A stretch of 64,000 nucleotides of DNA, from positions 59,086,212 to 59,150,211 of the forward strand of contig CM069870.1 of assembly GCA_036172665.1 (NCBI GenBank), given 5' to 3'. The translations under genes were made by a program, and so were the position numbers. Source of the stretch: Prosopocoilus inquinatus. Taxonomy: Eukaryota; Arthropoda; Insecta; Coleoptera; Lucanidae. Of this stretch, positions 53,263 through 64,000 are shown piece after piece (position 1 is the stretch's first letter; each line of letters begins with the position of its first letter). The notes beneath the pieces were generated by a model, which saw nothing but the letters and a program-made list of their open reading frames with translations, was not told where the DNA came from and ran no database searches.

Positions 53263-53889
53263 TCAGGAAAGATACTGATCACGCATTAAATATTTAGCGT
53301 AAGATTCGTTAATTTTACGGAGGTTCTAGATTGTTCTGTGTCTTCAGAATTTATTCCATTTGAAAGAAAATGTTAGTAGAACGTTCGCGTAGAAGACGGT
53401 AAAAATTTAAGCAAAACAACAAGAAATTGTCGAAGCTTCGCTGGAATGCCTAAAAACTTGAAAATAATTTGAAAGAGCAAATAAATAAACATCAATATAA
53501 TTTAATAGAAAAAAAGCGACACTGAAACAAAAGATGAATAAAAAAGAAAAGCACAAAGTGCAAGTGCAGGTGTCTCGCATAACTTACCTGTGACAAGCGT
53601 CTTATCAATATTCCTGATTGCAGTACAAGCGTCTTGCATAACTTACTTGAAAAAACCATCTTATCTACACTTTGGCTTGTAAATATGTAATAAATAATGT
53701 GCAATTGTTCAGTGACTTTCAATTTCAAGCTTAGTAATTCCAGGCCGATGGTTGATATGGAGGCACTGTAATGGGGTTACAGCATTGGGTGACAAGGGTT
53801 GCCAACTGCTACCACGTTGATGGTGGTGTACAGAAAATGGGCAGATCTTACCTGCGTACACTGAATTCTCCGTTGGTGTGTTTCCGTTT
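53263..53889. other. Unassigned, small direct repeat
   Basis: GTCT(C/T)GCATAACTTAC(C/T)TG occurs at about 53571 and 53632, each followed by a TCTTATC after a short gap, giving a 61-bp degenerate duplication. No gene. Confidence 0.55.
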
Positions 53890-54405
53890 TCGTCTCAGGT
53901 GGACACTGCGTAATACCTGCTGTTAGCTCATAAACTCGAGTAGAACCGGTCATGGAGAAGAAAAAGGAGAATTCCCTAAACAAAAAAAAAAAAAAAAACA
54001 CGTCAGGTGACAATATATTTAAAATAAATACCGGTAGGCGCCAACTGAAGTAAATAACACCAAGGAATCGACTACATCCAACTATAAATAACTTCAGTAT
54101 TAAAAAAGTGGACGTGTCCAAGACCACATTTCAATAATTTAGAAATGAGCTTAATATCAAACATCAATATTATCGTGATAGTTAAATTCAAAATTTGATG
54201 TTATGATCAAAATTCAAAAGTGTCTTAATTTATTTCAGTAACATTAGTCGGTACGTACTCGGGAAATCTCCTTCGTCTCACACAAGTTTCTGACGACTCA
54301 CAGTTATGAAGGTTAAATTCAAAGTTTCCAATTATTTCAGTTTCAAACAAAGAAAAACGACTAAGATGCGAATTAAATTGATATCTAACCTCCACGATCA
54401 GTATT
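53890..54405 (+). repeat. Dispersed repeat family R1, copy 2
   Basis: Collinear with 6250-6745 in the same orientation. A (A)17 run at 53982-53998 replaces a shorter purine stretch in copy 1. No coding; class unknown. Confidence 0.6.
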
Positions 54406-55129
54406 GTTGTCCCAACTAAACCGTTGACATCTCAAAATGTGTTCGCCTTTAAGAAGTTTGGCTTCGAAGGTACCTTCAGAGAAGTGCAAATCCTTTCAGA
54501 TTCTGCACCCTGGGAGCAGTTTTAAGACTGGTGTTTGTTTCAATCAATTTCCCATCACATTCCCATATAATATTGTGTTTAATAAGTCTCAAACTAAATT
54601 ACCATTAATTGTAATGACAAATTATTTATACGGTTAAATCATTCCTACAAACTAATACAACAGAGCGAGACTAATCGAAAGATGTTCAAGTTTTAGTAAA
54701 GAAATCAGACAAGAACGTGATTAGCATTCCATATTTATTATACAGCGGCCGCCATTTAATGGAAGCACGGCAGGCAAATTTGAATTGTATGTTGTCACGA
54801 GCTGGACGCTTCCACCATGACACGAGGTGTCCAGACTCAGGAGTTGCCTAGTTCATGGTGGCAAGGGAGGAACGAGGGGAACTGTAAACTAACACTTTAA
54901 GGTCTGATATTTTCACTTGCTAATAAAGTTCCCATTAACGTTATTTGGCAAATAAGTTGAATTTTATGAATGGTTGTCATGGTGATTCGTCGAATATTCG
55001 TCATACAAATTTATTAGGAGGTTGGAAATATCGGGCCTTAGAACAACAAGGATTTATCTTTATTGTTTAAAGATCACAAATACAGGTAGCTGTATCCCAC
55101 GATGATGATCAAATGATGATGATGATCAA
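54406..55129. other. Unassigned, with a (GAT)n microsatellite
   Basis: No gene. GATGATGATCAAATGATGAT at 55101-55126 is a short microsatellite directly before the LINE fragment. Confidence 0.55.
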
Positions 55130-56495
55130 ATCAAATGAATCGTGCTATGGTATATCCGATCCATAAGAAAGGCAGTCGTTCCGATATTAACAACTTTTGT
55201 CCAGTCTCTCTATTACCGTCTTTCAGTAAACTTTTTGAAAAAAATTTAAGTACAAGATTAGTTTCATATCTAGATAAACACGAAATTTTAAATAAAACAC
55301 AGTTTGGTTTTAGGGCAAATTCTTCCACTAAAATCTTACATCTACGATAACTTAGACAAAAATTTTAACGTGTCCGGCATTTTTTTCGACCTCTCCAAGG
55401 CATGCGATCTTTTAGATCACTCTGTTCTATTATCCAAAATGGAAGTCTGTGGAATGGGCGGTACTTCGCTAAGCATCTTTCACTCTTACCTCTCTAATTG
55501 TAATCAAGATTATTTCATTAACCTCAGAACATCAAGAGGTAGTAAGGGATCATTTATCCTCCGAAACATATAATTACCGCGGAGTCCCTCAAGGATCGGT
55601 GTTGGGGCCGACTCCGATTTATGTAAATGATTTGTCTGTATCTTTGGAACCATGTTTACTTTCAAAATACGCAGATGAAACTAACGCTGTTATTGCAAAT
55701 GAATTCATTAATACCCTCTAGACGACCTGTACTATCATCATACATGAGATGTCCGACTGGTGTGCCAAAAACGAACTTAGTATGAACACCTCAAAAACTA
55801 AAATTTGAGGCAGAATGTTGGAATATATTCCTTAAAATTATTTTATTTTGCATACGTGGAATCGAGGCTGAGGTACGGATTATTATTCTGGGGGTCATCC
55901 ATCAGTTTTAAGTCTATATTTCTATTGCAAAAAAGGTTAGTCGAATGATGTGTAGAGTGCCAGTAAATACTCCTTCTAGACCCATATTTAGAAAACTCAA
56001 CATTTTACCTTTAGCTTGCTTATACATCTTAGAGTTGGCCATTTTTATAAAGAAAAACAAACAACTGTATATTCTAAATAATTATTTCCACTCCACTATG
56101 TAGACTCGTTCCTGCAACGATTTTAGAATACCAAAACATAAGTCTACTTTGTTTACTCAATGAGCGCATTTTAAAGCTATTAAAATTTATAACGCCTTGC
56201 CTGCGAATTTAAAGAATCAAATTTTATAAAATACAAGTCTCTAGTCAAGACTTATTTATTAGAAAAAAAACTTTTATCATATAAATGAGTTTATATCATA
56301 ATTTATCTAAACTCGATTCTCTATCAATCTTGTTTCCCCTATGTGATTTTTCTATGTGACAAATTATTTGTTGTAATTTATATGTTGTTTGTTTGCAATT
56401 TACGTGTGTTATATACGAGTTGACGTTGTCCATATCTACATTTATGCCAGATCAATGACAATAAATTACATTATTATTATTATTAATATTATTAT
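55130..56495 (+). pseudogene. Non-LTR retrotransposon L-3: 5'-truncated RT with (TTA)n tail
   Basis: Starts inside the RT: VYPIHKKGSRSDINNFCPVS, then LNKTQFGFRANSST, FFDLSKACDLLDH (first catalytic Asp), GVPQGSVLGP and YADETN, where the usual second Asp of YADD is followed by E in place of D/T. After several frameshifts the C-terminal domain is recognisable as I-Y-N-A-L-P near 56190. The copy ends in a (TTA)n tail at 56469-56494 after CAATAAATTA. Same tail type as L-1 and L-2. 5' truncation is typical of LINE insertion. Confidence 0.86.
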
Positions 56496-56514
56496 GAACA
56501 GAGTTAACTTATAT

Positions 56515-56655
56515 CACAAGTAAAAAGTTTTTAATCTTAAACCGGACAGAATTATAAATGGAAAAGCACTCACTATCATTATCGATTGACAGCCTCGATT
56601 GGAGAATTGTCTAGAGAAACAAGTTACCTTTTTGTTTCTCTTGACAACTTTATAG
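56515..56655 (+). repeat. Penelope-like terminal repeat fragment P4
   Basis: AAAAAGTTTTTAATCTTAAACCGGACAG matches the outer arm of P1 (only part shown; AACCGGACAG is the key block). GAGAAACAAGT and TTTTGTTTCTCTTGACAACTT of the inner arm also appear. The middle is rearranged and the hammerhead-like core is lost. Confidence 0.7.
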
Positions 56656-56779
56656 TTTCTTTTAAATTAATAATTATGAAAACATGAACTTTTTCCGACT
56701 GTGATCGCTTCTGCATATTAGTAGCTCCTCGTATATTTAACGAGACTTTCCATCTAAAATCCGCCAAGGTCTGTTAATT

Positions 56780-58200
56780 ATATAATTGTATCTCATAAGA
56801 AAAATAGCCCAACGCAGAATGCGTTGGATTTGATGTTGCAGGAAGTTGTTCCTTTTCCGGATGAAAAATAGTAACCAAGATCAGTGATAACCTCAAAAGT
56901 TCATCCTTACAGGTACGGATGGATTTTTTTTTACACTAAAAATAATAGCGAGGACTTCCTTTTCTATTTTCGAGTATCGTTTTTCATGTTCATTCATTAT
57001 TTTCGATACAAATGCAGTAGCAAATAGGAGATAAAACTGCTCTGATTCCACACGAAGATGCGTCTATTGCAAGGACAACAGATGAATTAGGTTTGTAGTG
57101 ATCAAATGTCGCAGCTTCAAGTATACTCTTCTTTCAGCATCTGGAAAGTGGTTTCTTGTTCTCGATTCCATTTGAACAAAACGTTCTTTCTTCGACGTTT
57201 GTTCAAAAGTCCTGCAATTTCTGACAGATTCTAAATAACGTCCTTAATGATTGACCTTATCTAAAAATGAATTGAGTTCGTCGAAATTTCTTGGTCGTGG
57301 GAGTTTCCTTATTGCTGAAATGCCAAGGTCAAAAGGTCTTAAACCAGATATTCGATTTCAGACTTCAAAGTCTTTGGCTTAGGATCTCGTTGGGTAACCA
57401 CCATAGATAAACAAATCACATTTCTTACACTCGAGTCCACTGGCTTTTAGTTAATTGAAACGTTCATTCAAATTTCGGAGATGGTCTTCACGTGTAGTTC
57501 CCGTTACAATGTTGTCGTCTAAATAATCAGCACAGTTGGGTTTACTATTGATAATTTGTTCAAGAAGGTGCTGAAAAATTGCTGAAGCGTTTGCTATTCC
57601 GAATACGAGCTTTTGGTATTCAAAGAGACCATACGGCGTGTTAATCAGAGCAAGTTTCTTTGCTACTGCGTCCAATTTGATCTGAAAATATGCATCAGCT
57701 AAATTAATTTTGGAAAAAGATTGGCCATTTCGAGGCTTCTGAAATAAATCTTCTGTTTGAGGTATTGGGAATTGCTCAGCATTTACATGCCAAATTATTG
57801 TTACCTTAAAATCAACGCATATGCGAATTCAAACATTAAGTTTTGGAACTGTAACTATAGAAGCCGCTCCTTTACTGAAAGTTATGGGTTTGACTATACC
57901 AAATGTGTGCAATCTATCAAGTTCAGCTTTGAGTTTACACCGAAGAGCGAGAGGTATTAGCCTCGGTTTTAAAAAAATTGGGAATGGAATTGGGTTTTAA
58001 GTGTAATAGTGGAATTAAGTACATTGCATGTACCCAATTCTTCAAAAAATAAATTCTCATGCTTTTTACATAATTCTTCTGAATGTTTGTCATTTGTTAT
58101 TGACGATACTGACGGAAGATCAAGAGCATTAATGACATCGGTATCCAAAGAATCATTTGTTATTTGAAAACCATAATTTTTACTGCGTGAAGCTACTGTT
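56780..58200 (-). pseudogene. pol: Ty3/gypsy pol: reverse transcriptase and RNase H, decayed
   Basis: Read on minus from about 58100: a P-x-A-L-R-x-K-x-x-x-E-L-D-R-L start, then VDFKVTI and FSKINLADAYFQI with the first catalytic Asp. YGLFEYQKLVFGIANASAIF follows, then DYLDDNIVTG with the catalytic Asp pair (57451-57675). The RNase H part follows in broken frames: F-D-H-Y-K-P-N-S-S-V-V-L-A-I-D-A-S near 57070 and an I-E-K-E-V-L-A-I-I-F near 56960. Order and motifs are those of gypsy-type Pol. Many frameshifts and stops. The upstream side stops at block B (58248). Confidence 0.88.
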
Positions 58201-58247
58201 TAATTAAAGTGTTTTGAATTTAGATGACGATTATTATTTGCGGACCT

Positions 58248-61200
58248 TGTTACGGTTTTTTTTTTGTGACGAAGGAGTGAGTTTCCAATCTTCGATGTGA
58301 TTTCGGCCTTTTGCCGTCAGATCACTCGTGACGTTCCGTTTTGAGGCAGGGTTGCGTCGTGCTGGTTGTGGACGCGGCGGACTCTTGCTTGGCGTCACTT
58401 GATTTTCACTTGAAGTGAACGGTCGATTTCGTTTTGCTATGGAAGAAGTTTAAGTGGACCTCCGTTTTTTTTTCGGGTTCGGTCACCTCGAGAGAATTTT
58501 ACCCATTTGTTTTTGGAGCCGCTGTTGTGGATATGCCGACGTGTGATCCTTTGAGGCTCATTGATCCCTTAATGAGGTGAGATTTGTGTTTTTGTCCTCC
58601 GTCTACTCGTACGAGCGCCATTTGCTAGTCACGTTTTCGTTTTGTTCGTGGCGTTTTATTAATTCGGTTGTTTCCCCTTTCTAAAGCAATTTATATGAGA
58701 AGTACCTATTCCCCCCTTCCCCTTCCCCTCGCTGGTGAGGAAGCCTATTGAAATAAGCTGGTAAATCCGACGCTGTAGTTCAACCTTTTCGACTCTCCTT
58801 TTCTGCCCTTGTGACGTCGACGCATCCAACACCCAAGAGAGGAAGGCTCGATTACGGCCAACCTGGGAACATCGCTGGCGAGATATGCTTGGATCGAGTG
58901 GAATCTTTTTCTTTCTACCACATAAGCTCGTTCCAATCTTTTTTCTTTCCTCTCACTGGCCTACTCCCGGTTTCGGCGTTGTGCAGAACGTTGCGTTGAA
59001 ACGAGCAACGCGGCTTGTGAATTCTCGGAATTTTTGCGGTGGCAACCTCAACTTATCTTGCCCCCTACTGTTTGTTCAGATTATATATTTTTTGGGTTTT
59101 TCCATGTAATTTACCGTTGTTGAAGTCCCTTTTATATTTGTTATTTATTTCGTCATGTTTCCCTTGTCTAATTTGAGGCCCCTTCAGGACAGAAGTTATT
59201 TGGCGTTTCATTTTGAACGTTTCTCGCGTTGTGGCGCTTCACGCGTCACGTGATATATTTTTTTGTTTATTTTACGCTTTTGCGAATGTTAAAATTTCCT
59301 TAACGTTTAATTTATGTTACGCTATTGTGCGCAGATGCCAGAGTATTCTCACAGAAGCAAGGATTGCCATATTTTGGGCATTGTTCTTTTTATTGCTCAT
59401 TTGTTAAATAAGAAATCGGCCGAACACCTTCTCAGGGTGTCTGTTTGGATTTGTATATCGTTTATGACGATTACCTGTATGAATAAATTCCTTTTTGGCC
59501 GTAACTTTGAGTATCTTTTCAATAATTTTGGATTGATCTACCCTTGGGGCGGGAGGTTCCTTCATCACCTGTTACGTCCAATTGTTGGGAGTTTTGGTTG
59601 AGTTAAGTTTCGGGCATTGCCCACCCTGTTTTCATTTTATTAGGTTTTCGGAGCCTTACTGGAAGTCAGTCGCTGTTAGACACTTGTTACGCACGGGTCG
59701 TGTTGTAGTACTCCTCGACCATAGGGTCGCTTTTGTTTCCGGCTGTTGATCTATTTCTATATTCCCGATGCGTTGATACGTTCATTTCGTACCGTAGTTT
59801 TTGGTATTTGTTCGCAAGTGTAGTTTGAAGCCATTTTACGGTAAGTTGTTTGTCGGCACGTGTTATCGTTTGGCTAGGGTGGGTTTTCTTTTCTTTTCTT
59901 TTAGGCTTCTTGTACATACGTAATTTTGTCATACGTTTCTCATCGTTGATGGGACGTTTTTAATCGTGGGAAAGTCCATGGGATTGCTTCGTTTCCGTTT
60001 TCAAACCACTTTGGAGTTGATTTTAACGGCGTGGTCGAGGACCGCCATTTTACTTCCGGCGCGCTAATTTCCGCCACCAGCTACGAATAATTGGCATCAT
60101 TGCAAGACCGGAGGAGGGAGCGCCATCTGTTGGGCCACATTCCATCTCCAGCTGGTTATCACAGGTACACTTAACCTTGTCGCCGGCGCCAATATTTTCC
60201 GGTACACACTAACTTTTTTTTCGCTCCGTGGTTTTTGAAATGTTTAACGAAGATCCAAATGTAACGATTTCCTTTGACTCATTCTGAGTTTCATAGCAGT
60301 TTATTTGTTTTGTTCTTGTCGTAACACGGGTCCATCAGACACCGATGTTTGTCAGTTAATTATTGTTGTGCAATTTCATTACCTTTTTTTTATGGTGCTT
60401 ACATGCCCATACGTGTATTTTTACATAAAGTTTGTGAAGCTTCTGGAATTCCAAAATCTGACCATTTTAAAGAAAATTGTAAATATTTTGGTTTATGATG
60501 TGGGTACTATCTGGGTACCATTAGACTATTGCTTGATATAATCTATTGCTCAGAACAATTTTACAACAAATTGCATTTGATACCACGTCCTTATATTTTA
60601 ATAAATGGGTGTATTTCTTTGACGAGTATGGTTTCATTTTGGGGATGAGTATTGTGGACAACTTACTGTTAATGCCAAGTACTCCAGTGGGATTTTGTGT
60701 ATTATACCTGACTTGCTTCACTTGGCTGGCGCCCCGGATCATTTTCTTTTATGAACGTAAGGGTATCAACGTACCCACGAATTATTGCTCTTCGATCATC
60801 TGCATTTGAGCTAGCTGAGTCAGTGGTTTGTGCTGTCCCATTCAAGATCCATACCGCCCTACCGGAGTGGACACACACTGCGTTACCACAAGGTAATTTT
60901 GCTACGCAGGTGAGTTATTACGTAAGCGTATCATCTATTGGTCTATCACGACCACGCGTAATAACCGACGACCCAATTTGTTACCCTTCCCCTGTGGCGC
61001 CCACGGACGTAACGAAAATAAACATTTTGTGCCCTGTTTTTTTCTCTTCTCTTCTCCGTGGGAAGGCGTAACACACCTTTTGGGGTACGCTGTCGAGAAA
61101 GCGGGTCCAAGGGGGTTGCCCTTGACGAGAACGTCTAGGATCACAGCTTCCCGGACGTGTGTTTCTTACACCTTTGGGTGGCGCCCTTTTCCGTAACATC

Positions 61201-61400
61201 TCTAGAGTTATCCCACGCCGTCTCCACTGAGTGGGCACCGTTACGCAACTCCGATTTACTATCTCGTTTTCGAAAGGACGACCGACTTGATTTGTGGGCC
61301 AAGGTAAGTTGCGGAATTGGCGCAGGCCCTCTCACTTCTCCAGAGCGAATCAAATGTGCCGAACTCTCGTTTTGGGTTGACGAACGAGAGAGAGGTAACA
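58248..61400 (+). repeat. LTR-like block B, same family as A, with nested insertion
   Basis: Opens TGTTACGG at 58248 and closes GAGGTAACA at 61400. It is collinear with block A (reverse strand) through landmarks such as GTTTCCCCTTTCTAAAGCA, CGCGTTGTGGCGCTTCACGC, TTTTTGGCCGTAAC, GTTCCTTCATC and CTCCACTGAGTGGGCACC. The nested element at 59570-61073 accounts for the extra length; without it B is about 1.65 kb. Flanking ACCT/ACCC match in three of four positions. No PBS or polypurine tract is adjacent, so it appears solo. Confidence 0.7.
59570..61073. mobile_element. Nested LTR-like insertion (1504 bp) with 4-bp TSD
   Basis: Starts TGTTACGTCC and ends GAAGGCGTAACA, giving 7-bp inverted termini (TGTTACG/CGTAACA). 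CACC is duplicated on both sides (59566-59569 and 61074-61077). In block A the corresponding sequence is continuous, which proves insertion. The sequence is unrelated to A/B internally. TG...CA ends plus a 4-bp duplication and no coding make it a solo LTR of another family; strand is not certain. Confidence 0.85.
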
Positions 61401-62860
61401 ACCCCGAATTCGCAACACTGTTAAAGTTAATTCTGCATGTTACATTACTTACAACGCCTGATCGTCAGAACACCGTAACAGTTGCCGCCGCCGCTGACCA
61501 ACACTAAAATTAAATTTTCGATTTCACCGTTGCGTGTGTCTACTTGCAATGGCGCATCCGGTGTAGGTAAATTTCTCGCTTTTCCACGTAGAAATTCGAA
61601 CTTAATTCGTTTTTCGTGTTATTTCTTTTACGCTCGAAAAAGATTCTTTATTAAAATCAGCGATTTCAATTTGCATTTACATTTTAATACATTTCCAAAC
61701 ACGCGTACAAAATATTCAGAATTTCTTTAATCCCGGAAACGTAAAAATTTATCGTCTAATAAACTCGAGCTGTCAGTATTATACGGCCGTAATCAGAAGT
61801 TCGAAAGTATTACGTGCAGAACATCGATGTTGTGTCCCCTATAGCCGTGAAGCGATAAAGAAATACTAAAAGGTAAGGAAGTTCGGAAGTCGCCCGGAGC
61901 GAGACACGATTTCCCGGAAGTTAACGCAAAGGAAACGCAAGTATACACGGCTTTAGAATCCAGAAGCGCAAAAACTTTCTCGCATAACCGCTCGCGATTA
62001 TTTATTTTACAGAATCGTTTCGCTATTTGCAATTTATCAGCTCGTCCGTCTGAATTACCAGCGAACTGTCATTTCAATTCGACGATCGCGATACTATCAC
62101 ACCACATTCGTATAACTATAATAATTTCAGTGCTTCACTACGATATTAATCAAAGTTATGAAGGCTTTATCCCGGAAGATATCTTCTTCGGCGCGTATTA
62201 TATTCTCGCATCCCTTGTTATCTATCTATTCCCTTTGTGTCTACATCGTGCCCGCCACACCCCCCTAAAAAAAAAAAACTAACATCAAAATCCATTTACT
62301 TAACCAACACCGGCGCGCGTACGGGATGTGATGGTGATGGCAAAATGCAATGCGGACGCAAACATTTCCTACAATATACATATTGTACATGCACAATGTT
62401 GAAACCTGCTGGGAATTTGGTGATGATTTCCAATATTATAAATTGATGCATTTGAAATGTGCCCCTGAAAGCGCATGTGGTCGCAATTTCCAGTAATCAG
62501 CCGGTTGTTTATTCATGCATTTTTGCGAATGGCGAGCACTTTGTTTATTTGATGCGGCTAAAGCGGGTACACACAAAAAGTGCATCGCGCAAAAACTACA
62601 CAATTCATCAATCGGAAATTAGAGCGAAAATATACATGTAATCAAAGCGTCCGCTGAGTAATCGGTTTGTGCTATTCAGTCCGGTGCGGAAAGCGTCTCT
62701 AATTTGACCGCTCTTTATTATCTCAAATGAATAATACAAGGTGTGTTTTATATGTTTCTTAATATGTTGGTTTAGGTAAGTATTAAGGTAAGTGTACATA
62801 ACAACGATATAATAATTAGTGCCTAGAGGGGTAGCCGCTGGTTCCCTATACAACTCACAA
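61401..62860. other. Unassigned stretch, no gene recognised
   Basis: 61503-61534 shares AAATTTT(G)CGATTTCACCG with 21812-21838 next to the Harbinger right end. CACCCCCCTAAAAAAAAAAA lies at 62257. The rest looks like unique non-coding DNA without coding support. Confidence 0.5.
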
Positions 62861-63382
62861 TGTTGCAATATTACAATACACAATAATGTATACAGAAGAT
62901 TGAAAGGGTAGCTAGGAGAGATTAAAATAATCTCTATGACGTATTTAACCGAGTGTAGCTCTACGAGCTTTCGCCACCAACATCACGCCCGGAATGGAAA
63001 AGCTCACCCCGAATCCTAGAAAGCTCCTGGAACACTCCCGTGTCCACAGTTTAAAAATACTCTGGCGCTCCCGAACTCTGCTGGCGTCCGGCGATCGCAC
63101 ATAAACTGAACACCGATGAAAGCATTGAGTTGAAGTTGAAATCGAGTCGGATCTAGTCTCTCTTTAGTCTAGTTTAAGTCAGTCCATATAATGTATTAAT
63201 AAATCAGTAGTGCTCCATCTAAATCTCTATGTTTAAGTGAGAACAGCTTGTTTATTACAATAATAAATTAATTTATTCCTTGTTCTGACTACGTCCTTTA
63301 TTATGGCTAGCCCTAAAAGATAACTGTAACATTGGGTGAAACAGCGTTGCTTTACCGTAACTATATCATAGTCTCATCAACA
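62861..63382 (-). repeat. 3' LTR of a gypsy element (522 bp, minus strand)
   Basis: On minus the LTR opens TGTTGATGAG directly after a polypurine tract and probably ends TTGCAACA at 62861, giving TGTTG/CAACA ends. It contains AATAAATTAATTTATT and a TATATGG box. The right edge (63382) is secure because of the polypurine tract; the left edge is the best TG/CA match and less sure. The downstream 5-bp duplication cannot be checked. Confidence 0.6.
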
Positions 63383-63394
63383 TCTCCCTCTTTT
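63383..63394 (-). other. Polypurine tract of right-end gypsy element
   Basis: On minus AAAAGAGGGAGA stands directly before TGTTGATGAG. Plus-strand primer site. Confidence 0.75.
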
Positions 63395-63436
63395 AAGTTA
63401 ATAATTTAACATACAAAATAATAAAAGAAACTTAAA

Positions 63437-64000
63437 CTAAAAGGTGTTACAATAAGTTACATAATCATTAAATCTTGAAGGAGGACGGATAACTCGACCT
63501 ATTTTAGTCATTACAGGAGGTTTATCGTTAATCCTTTCAATGTTTGATTCAGATTTTCTTACAACTTTATCTTTTTCGACTTCATCATTTATAGTATTCT
63601 CTATTTTGGCGTCATTAAAGGATTTTTTAAGACGATATGAATTTCTTCTCAGTACTGTTCCACTTTCATCCTGAACCAGGTATGATCTAGGTTCACCAGT
63701 TTCTTCAATTACCCTTCCTGAAATCCATTCTTTTCTTCCCTTTTGCATAACGAAATTATCCTGTGGTCTTAACTTTATTTCCTTTCTCATCTTTCCTCTA
63801 TCGTGGTATGCTTTGTATTTATGTTGATTTTCTACTAACTTTTGTCTCACATTATCTTGTAAATGTGGTTTAAGTTTTTCTGTCGTTACAGGTAGTTTAG
63901 TGCGTAAAAGTCTATTCATCAATATTCAATATTATTTCAGATGGAGAAGCTTTTAATGATGGTAATGTAGTACTTTGTACTCTAATAAAGCTAGTTGCCA
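63437..64000 (-). pseudogene. pol: Ty3/gypsy pol: integrase C-terminal part
   Basis: Minus frame 63922-63437 reads MNRLLRTKLPVTTEKLKPHL, then QKGRKEWISGRVIEETGEPR, SYLVQDESGTVLRRNSYRLK and a tail with IGRVIRPPSRFND, ending at a TAA just before the LTR. This is the integrase DNA-binding end typical of one large gypsy group: L-R-T-K-L-P, then a G-x-V-x-x-x-T-G-x-P-R-S-Y core and R-R-N. Further upstream (63923-64000) A-L-L-E-Y and L-P-S-L-K-A-S-P-S-E belong to the same domain but in other frames, so at least one frameshift exists. The rest of pol lies beyond the window. The tail differs from the gypsy at the left edge, so these are two families. Confidence 0.9.

Noticed and set aside
53777..54127. 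116-codon minus frame
   Set aside because: Lies across dispersed repeat R1 copy 2 and contains a poly-phenylalanine run from a poly(A) tract. Not conserved in copy 1.
1..64000. tRNA genes, rRNA, CRISPR arrays, bacterial operons
   Set aside because: No convincing cloverleaf A/B boxes, no rRNA-like blocks, and no regular spacer-repeat arrays. The minisatellites have no unique spacers. All context is eukaryotic.

Overview
This is a gene-poor, AT-rich stretch of animal nuclear DNA, almost certainly from an insect or another arthropod. The evidence is its mix of transposons: mariner, piggyBac, PIF/Harbinger, CGGBP1-like hAT, non-LTR elements with (TTA)n tails, Ty3/gypsy elements and Penelope-like relics. 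A beetle would fit, but the sequence alone does not settle the order. I found no convincing single-copy host gene, tRNA, rRNA or CRISPR array. Every protein-coding stretch I recognise belongs to a mobile element, and almost every one is broken.

Layout. 1-830: 3' end of a Ty3/gypsy element (integrase tail, polypurine tract, short LTR), abutting a duplicated C-terminal tail of a pogo/Tigger-type transposase (830-1260). 1.3-8.2 kb: mostly unassigned, with a GC-rich block at 2.6-3.5 kb and one copy of a dispersed repeat at 6.25 kb. 8.25-9.53 kb: a complete-length mariner with TIRs and a dead transposase. 12.8-17.4 kb: a non-LTR element split by a hAT transposon with a perfect 8-bp target duplication. 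18.65 kb: a hAT-type MITE. 19.4-22.7 kb: a second non-LTR element (minus strand) split by a PIF/Harbinger element. 22.8-23.5 kb: a TIR element with TA duplication. 25.9-28.2 kb: a second, nearly intact hAT of the same family. 28.46-30.0 kb: a 1.5-kb LTR-like block (A). 31.0-31.65 kb: minisatellites. 34.1-34.84 kb: a large palindrome enclosing a Penelope-type GIY-YIG tail.

36.8-41.5 kb: a tandem duplication, then a non-LTR element with tandem 5' monomers, ORF1, endonuclease, RT and (TTA)n tail, followed by a further piece of its own 5' monomer. 43.6, 44.4, 46.85 and 47.4 kb: four inverted-repeat elements. 48.6-49.1 kb: a 21-bp minisatellite beside a small foldback copy of the 34-kb palindrome. 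50.9-53.26 kb: a full-length piggyBac flanked by TTAA. 53.9 kb: second copy of the 6.25-kb repeat. 55.1-56.5 kb: a truncated non-LTR RT. 56.8-58.2 kb: a decayed gypsy RT/RNase H. 58.25-61.4 kb: LTR-like block B (same family as A), itself containing another LTR-like insertion. 62.86-64.0 kb: LTR, polypurine tract and integrase tail of another gypsy element.

Several insertions can be ordered in time because removing one target-site copy restores the interrupted reading frame (hAT in the first LINE, Harbinger in the second). Most coordinates for TIR/TSD elements were read directly at base level. Edges of decayed LINE, gypsy and Penelope relics are approximate.
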